Source: JBDSGC01 sp046594105
Lineage (GTDB): Bacteria > Acidobacteriota > Thermoanaerobaculia > Gp7-AA8
Assembly: GCA_046594105.1 (NCBI GenBank)
Contig: JBKJQB010000062.1
Location: 1-21,403 of the forward strand
Direction: 5' to 3'
DNA: 21,403 nt
A program made the position numbers and the translations under genes. The notes beneath the pieces were generated by a model that was given only the letters and a program-made list of their open reading frames with translations, was not told the origin of the DNA and did not search any database. Shown piece by piece: positions 19,103-21,403 of this stretch (positions are counted from its first letter, which is position 1; every line of letters begins with the position of its first letter).

Positions 19103-20881
19103 TTAGTGATCCAGCTCGCCGGCGATGATGTTCAGCGATCCCAGCGCCGCCACGGCGTCGGGAATGGTCTGCCCGATGATCATCTGCGGGAAGGCCTCGA
19201 AGATGGGGAAGCAGGGCGGGCGGCAGCGCACCCGATACGGATTCTTGGTTCCGTCCGACACCACGTAGAAGCCGAGCTCCCCGTTGCCGCCTTCGACCTG
19301 AAAATACGTCTCGCCGACCGGCGGCTGGATGCCATGCATGATCAGCTTGAAGTGATAGATCAGCGATTCCATCTCGTTGTAGACCTTCGCCTTCGGCGGC
19401 AGGGCCACATACGGGTTGTCCACCATCACCGGCCCCTCGGGCAGTCCGCGATCGATGGCCTGCTGCAGGATGCGCAGCGACTGCCGCATCTCCTCCAGCC
19501 GCACCAGGAAGCGCGCATATGTATCGCCGCCCTCGGCGATGGGCACGTCCCAGTCGTAGGTCTCGTACCCCAGGTAGGGTGAGGCTTTACGGACATCGTA
19601 GGCCACGCCGCAGGCGCGCAGGCAGGGTCCGGTGAAGCCGTAGGCGATGGCCTGCTCGGCGGAGATGGGAGCGACTCCTACGACGCGATCGAGGAAGATC
19701 CGGTTCTTCATGATCAGCTTCTCGACGTCGTCGATGAACTTAGGCAACATGTTGACCAGTCGCTGCGAGTTGCTCAGGAAGTCGGACGGCGCATCGACGG
19801 CCATCCCGCCGATGCGGGTATAGGTCGGCAGCAGCCGCGCGCCGGAGCAGGATTCCACCAGGCCGAGGATCTCTTCTCGGGGCTGGAAGAGATACCAGAA
19901 GTTCGTCAGCGCGCCCATGTCCACCAGGTTGGTGCCGATGCAGATGATGTGATCGGACAGGCGCATGAACTCGGAGAGCATCAGGCGGATGTGCTGCGCG
20001 CGGGGCGGAGCAGTGATGCCCAGGAGTTTCTCGATGGCCATCGAGTAGCCGACGTTGTTGATGATGGCCGAGCAGTAATTGAGGCGGTCGGTGAAGGGGA
20101 TGGACTGCTGGTAGGTGTGCGTCTCGCACATCTTCTCGAAGCAGCGGTGCAGGTAGCCGATCTCAGTGTCGGCGCCGATGATCTTCTCGCCGTCGAGCGT
20201 GACAACGATGCGCAGCGTGCCGTGCGTGGCCGGATGCGAGGGCCCGAGGTTGAGGGTGACGCGCTCGAAGTCGGTGTCCAGGTTGGCGAACCGGGGGTCG
20301 ATCTTGGGGATGATGGTGGCCACGTCCTTTTCGGTCAGGAGCCAGCGTTGCGCGGCGTCGTAGTCCTTGCGGAGGGCGTGGCCCTGAAAAGCCTCGTGCG
20401 TCAGGATGCGGCGCAGGTTCGGATGGCCCTCGAAGGTCACCCCGAACATGTCCCACACCTCGCGCTCGTACCAGTCGTAGCCTTTGAAGACGGTGGAGGA
20501 GGTGGGAACACTCTCGTTCTCGCCGACCTGCACTTTGATGCGCACCCGCTCGTTGTGCTCGAGCGAGTAGAGCTGGTACATCACGTCGAAGCGCTTCTCG
20601 CGATTCGGGTAATCGACGCCCCACAGGTCGAGAGGCATGGTGAACTTCAGCTCTGCGTGATCGCGGAGCGCTGTCAGCACGCCGATGATCGCGTCGCGCT
20701 CGACGATGAACGTCGGCAGGTCCTGTCCGCTCTCCTGGGTCATGCCCTGGTGAGCGAGTCTCGCCAGAATCTCCGCTCCGCGGGCGTCGTGCTGCGCGAC
20801 ATCCGCCGGCACAAAGGGCATGCGGTTGGTCGGCGCCGGACCGGTGTAAGGAATCGCGCTGAGTTTGGTGAGGGTGCTCAT
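19103..20881 (-). CDS. nuoCD: NADH-quinone oxidoreductase fused subunits C and D
   Basis: This is a 592-residue fusion, close to the length of the E. coli NuoCD fusion. Residues about 50-190 are NuoC, with its signature WYEREVWDMFGV followed by HPNLRRILT (137-161). Residues about 205-592 are NuoD, with NLGPSHPATHGTLR (211-224), GYLHRCFEK (242-250) and the late RCRPPCFPIFEAF stretch. NuoD forms most of the quinone pocket with NuoB. ATG 20881 overlaps the nuoB stop (ATGA), so translation is coupled. The reading frame continues upstream to 21271, but only as a shadow of nuoB. The first 48 residues (Pro/Thr-rich, then helical) are an N-terminal extension before the NuoC core. Confidence 0.95.
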   Translation of the reverse strand: MSTLTKLSAIPYTGPAPTNRMPFVPADVAQHDARGAEILARLAHQGMTQESGQDLPTFIVERDAIIGVLTALRDHAELKFTMPLDLWGVDYPNREKRFDVMYQLYSLEHNERVRIKVQVGENESVPTSSTVFKGYDWYEREVWDMFGVTFEGHPNLRRILTHEAFQGHALRKDYDAAQRWLLTEKDVATIIPKIDPRFANLDTDFERVTLNLGPSHPATHGTLRIVVTLDGEKIIGADTEIGYLHRCFEKMCETHTYQQSIPFTDRLNYCSAIINNVGYSMAIEKLLGITAPPRAQHIRLMLSEFMRLSDHIICIGTNLVDMGALTNFWYLFQPREEILGLVESCSGARLLPTYTRIGGMAVDAPSDFLSNSQRLVNMLPKFIDDVEKLIMKNRIFLDRVVGVAPISAEQAIAYGFTGPCLRACGVAYDVRKASPYLGYETYDWDVPIAEGGDTYARFLVRLEEMRQSLRILQQAIDRGLPEGPVMVDNPYVALPPKAKVYNEMESLIYHFKLIMHGIQPPVGETYFQVEGGNGELGFYVVSDGTKNPYRVRCRPPCFPIFEAFPQMIIGQTIPDAVAALGSLNIIAGELDH

Positions 20882-21403
20882 CCGCGCCGGATCTCTCCAC
20901 GCTGGATTTTGTCGCGCAGCTTGAGAATCCCGTACATCAGGCCTTCCGGCGTTGGCGGGCAGCCGGGCACCCAGATGTCCACCGGGATGATCTCGTCGAT
21001 GCCCTGCACCACGTGATACGCGCGATAGAAACCGCCGGAGGTGGCGCAGGCGCCCATGGCGATCACATAACGCGGCTCCGGCATCTGCTCGTAAATTTTC
21101 TTCAGGACGGGAGCCTGTTTGTCGACGATCGTTCCGGCCACGATGATGAGATCCGCCTGTCTCGGCGAGAAGCGCACCACCTCGGCGCCGAAGCGCGCGA
21201 TGTCGTAATGCGAAGAGACCATCGACATGAACTCGATGGCGCAGCAGGCCGTGCCGAAGGGAAGAGGCCACAGCGAGTTTCCCCGCGCCCAGTTGACCGC
21301 CGTGTCCATCTTGGTGGTGAGGTAGGTTCCGCCGGCAAGCTCTTCGATGTCCCGCTCCGACTCGCCGGGGAGGGTGATGAGACCCTTCTCCGGGCCCTCG
21401 CCG
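20878..21403 (-). CDS. nuoB: NADH-quinone oxidoreductase subunit B (5' end outside the window)
   Basis: The visible 174-175 residues hold the N2 iron-sulfur cluster ligands: the tandem Cys in GTACCAIEF, Cys in GACATSGG and Cys in PGCPPTPEG. NuoB carries the terminal cluster that reduces quinone, at the junction of the two arms. An ATG at 21309 is possible, but the frame stays open without a stop to the edge. The upstream residues (LTTKMDTAVNWARGNSLWP) read as the normal NuoB N-terminal region, so the true start lies beyond 21403. It overlaps nuoCD by four bases. The preceding visible segment (GEGPEKGLITLPGESERDIE) looks like a variable N-terminal extension. Confidence 0.94.
   Translation of the reverse strand, partial: GEGPEKGLITLPGESERDIEELAGGTYLTTKMDTAVNWARGNSLWPLPFGTACCAIEFMSMVSSHYDIARFGAEVVRFSPRQADLIIVAGTIVDKQAPVLKKIYEQMPEPRYVIAMGACATSGGFYRAYHVVQGIDEIIPVDIWVPGCPPTPEGLMYGILKLRDKIQRGEIRRG

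Noticed and set aside
20882..21271. Upstream extension of the nuoCD frame
   Set aside because: It overlaps nuoB, whose cluster-binding motifs are intact. The ATGA overlap at 20881 is the expected nuoB/nuoCD junction.

Overview
The window is about 21.4 kb of GC-rich, densely coded DNA from a Gram-negative bacterium. A probable outer-membrane beta-barrel, a zinc-type uptake operon, two periplasmic transpeptidase-fold proteins and part of a NADH:quinone oxidoreductase (complex I) cluster support this. The gene mix and the abundant short GC-rich palindromic repeats (GCCGGC-ACG-GCCGGC and GCCGC-GGA-GCGGC types) resemble Acidobacteriota or related soil and sediment phyla. That placement is inference; there is no rRNA or other decisive marker. 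No tRNA, rRNA, CRISPR array or transposase was seen.

Layout, left to right. (1) 1-1.5 kb: a secreted two-repeat STN-like protein, a TVP38/DedA-type membrane protein and a small coiled-coil protein, all on +. (2) 1.6-3.5 kb: an anchored M23 peptidase followed, with a one-base overlap, by a bactofilin-like protein; this looks like a cell-shape or wall-remodelling pair. (3) 3.46-3.68 kb: a repeat block with inverted ends, then a rhomboid protease on +. (4) 4.4-5.85 kb, minus strand: a CDP-alcohol phosphatidyltransferase translationally coupled to a short GalT-family protein. (5) 5.9-7.5 kb: a sigma70-like promoter, a c-di-GMP-I (GEMM) riboswitch, a terminator that also contains the ribosome-binding site, and a secreted GH18 glycosidase. 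(6) 7.6-9.9 kb, minus strand: an apparent three-gene run of an inactive-looking L,D-transpeptidase homologue, an intact L,D-transpeptidase and an isochorismatase-fold protein with Ser in place of the usual Cys. (7) 9.95-10.4 kb: a mosaic repeat block with inverted ends. (8) 10.4-13.85 kb, minus strand: a zinc/manganese uptake operon (small secreted Cys/His protein, outer-membrane barrel, ZnuA, ZnuB) without an ATPase gene in view. (9) 13.95-17.1 kb: thioredoxin, an M24 peptidase, a small secreted protein (minus), an alpha/beta hydrolase and a stand-alone receiver protein. (10) 17.1-18.4 kb: a strong hairpin and possible small RNA, a rubrerythrin-like diiron protein (minus) and a 650-base gene-free stretch holding two repeat units in inverted orientation. 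(11) 18.4-21.4 kb, minus strand: nuoI, fused nuoCD and nuoB; nuoB runs off the right edge.

Two themes run across the window. First, at least six genes lack a Shine-Dalgarno sequence and instead have a TANNNT box ending 5-9 bases before the ATG, suggesting frequent leaderless transcription. Second, a dispersed ~78-base repeat begins directly, or two bases, after the stop codons of three unrelated genes, suggesting that it forms or supplies the 3' end of their mRNAs. The clearest regulatory story is c-di-GMP control of a secreted GH18 enzyme through a riboswitch.
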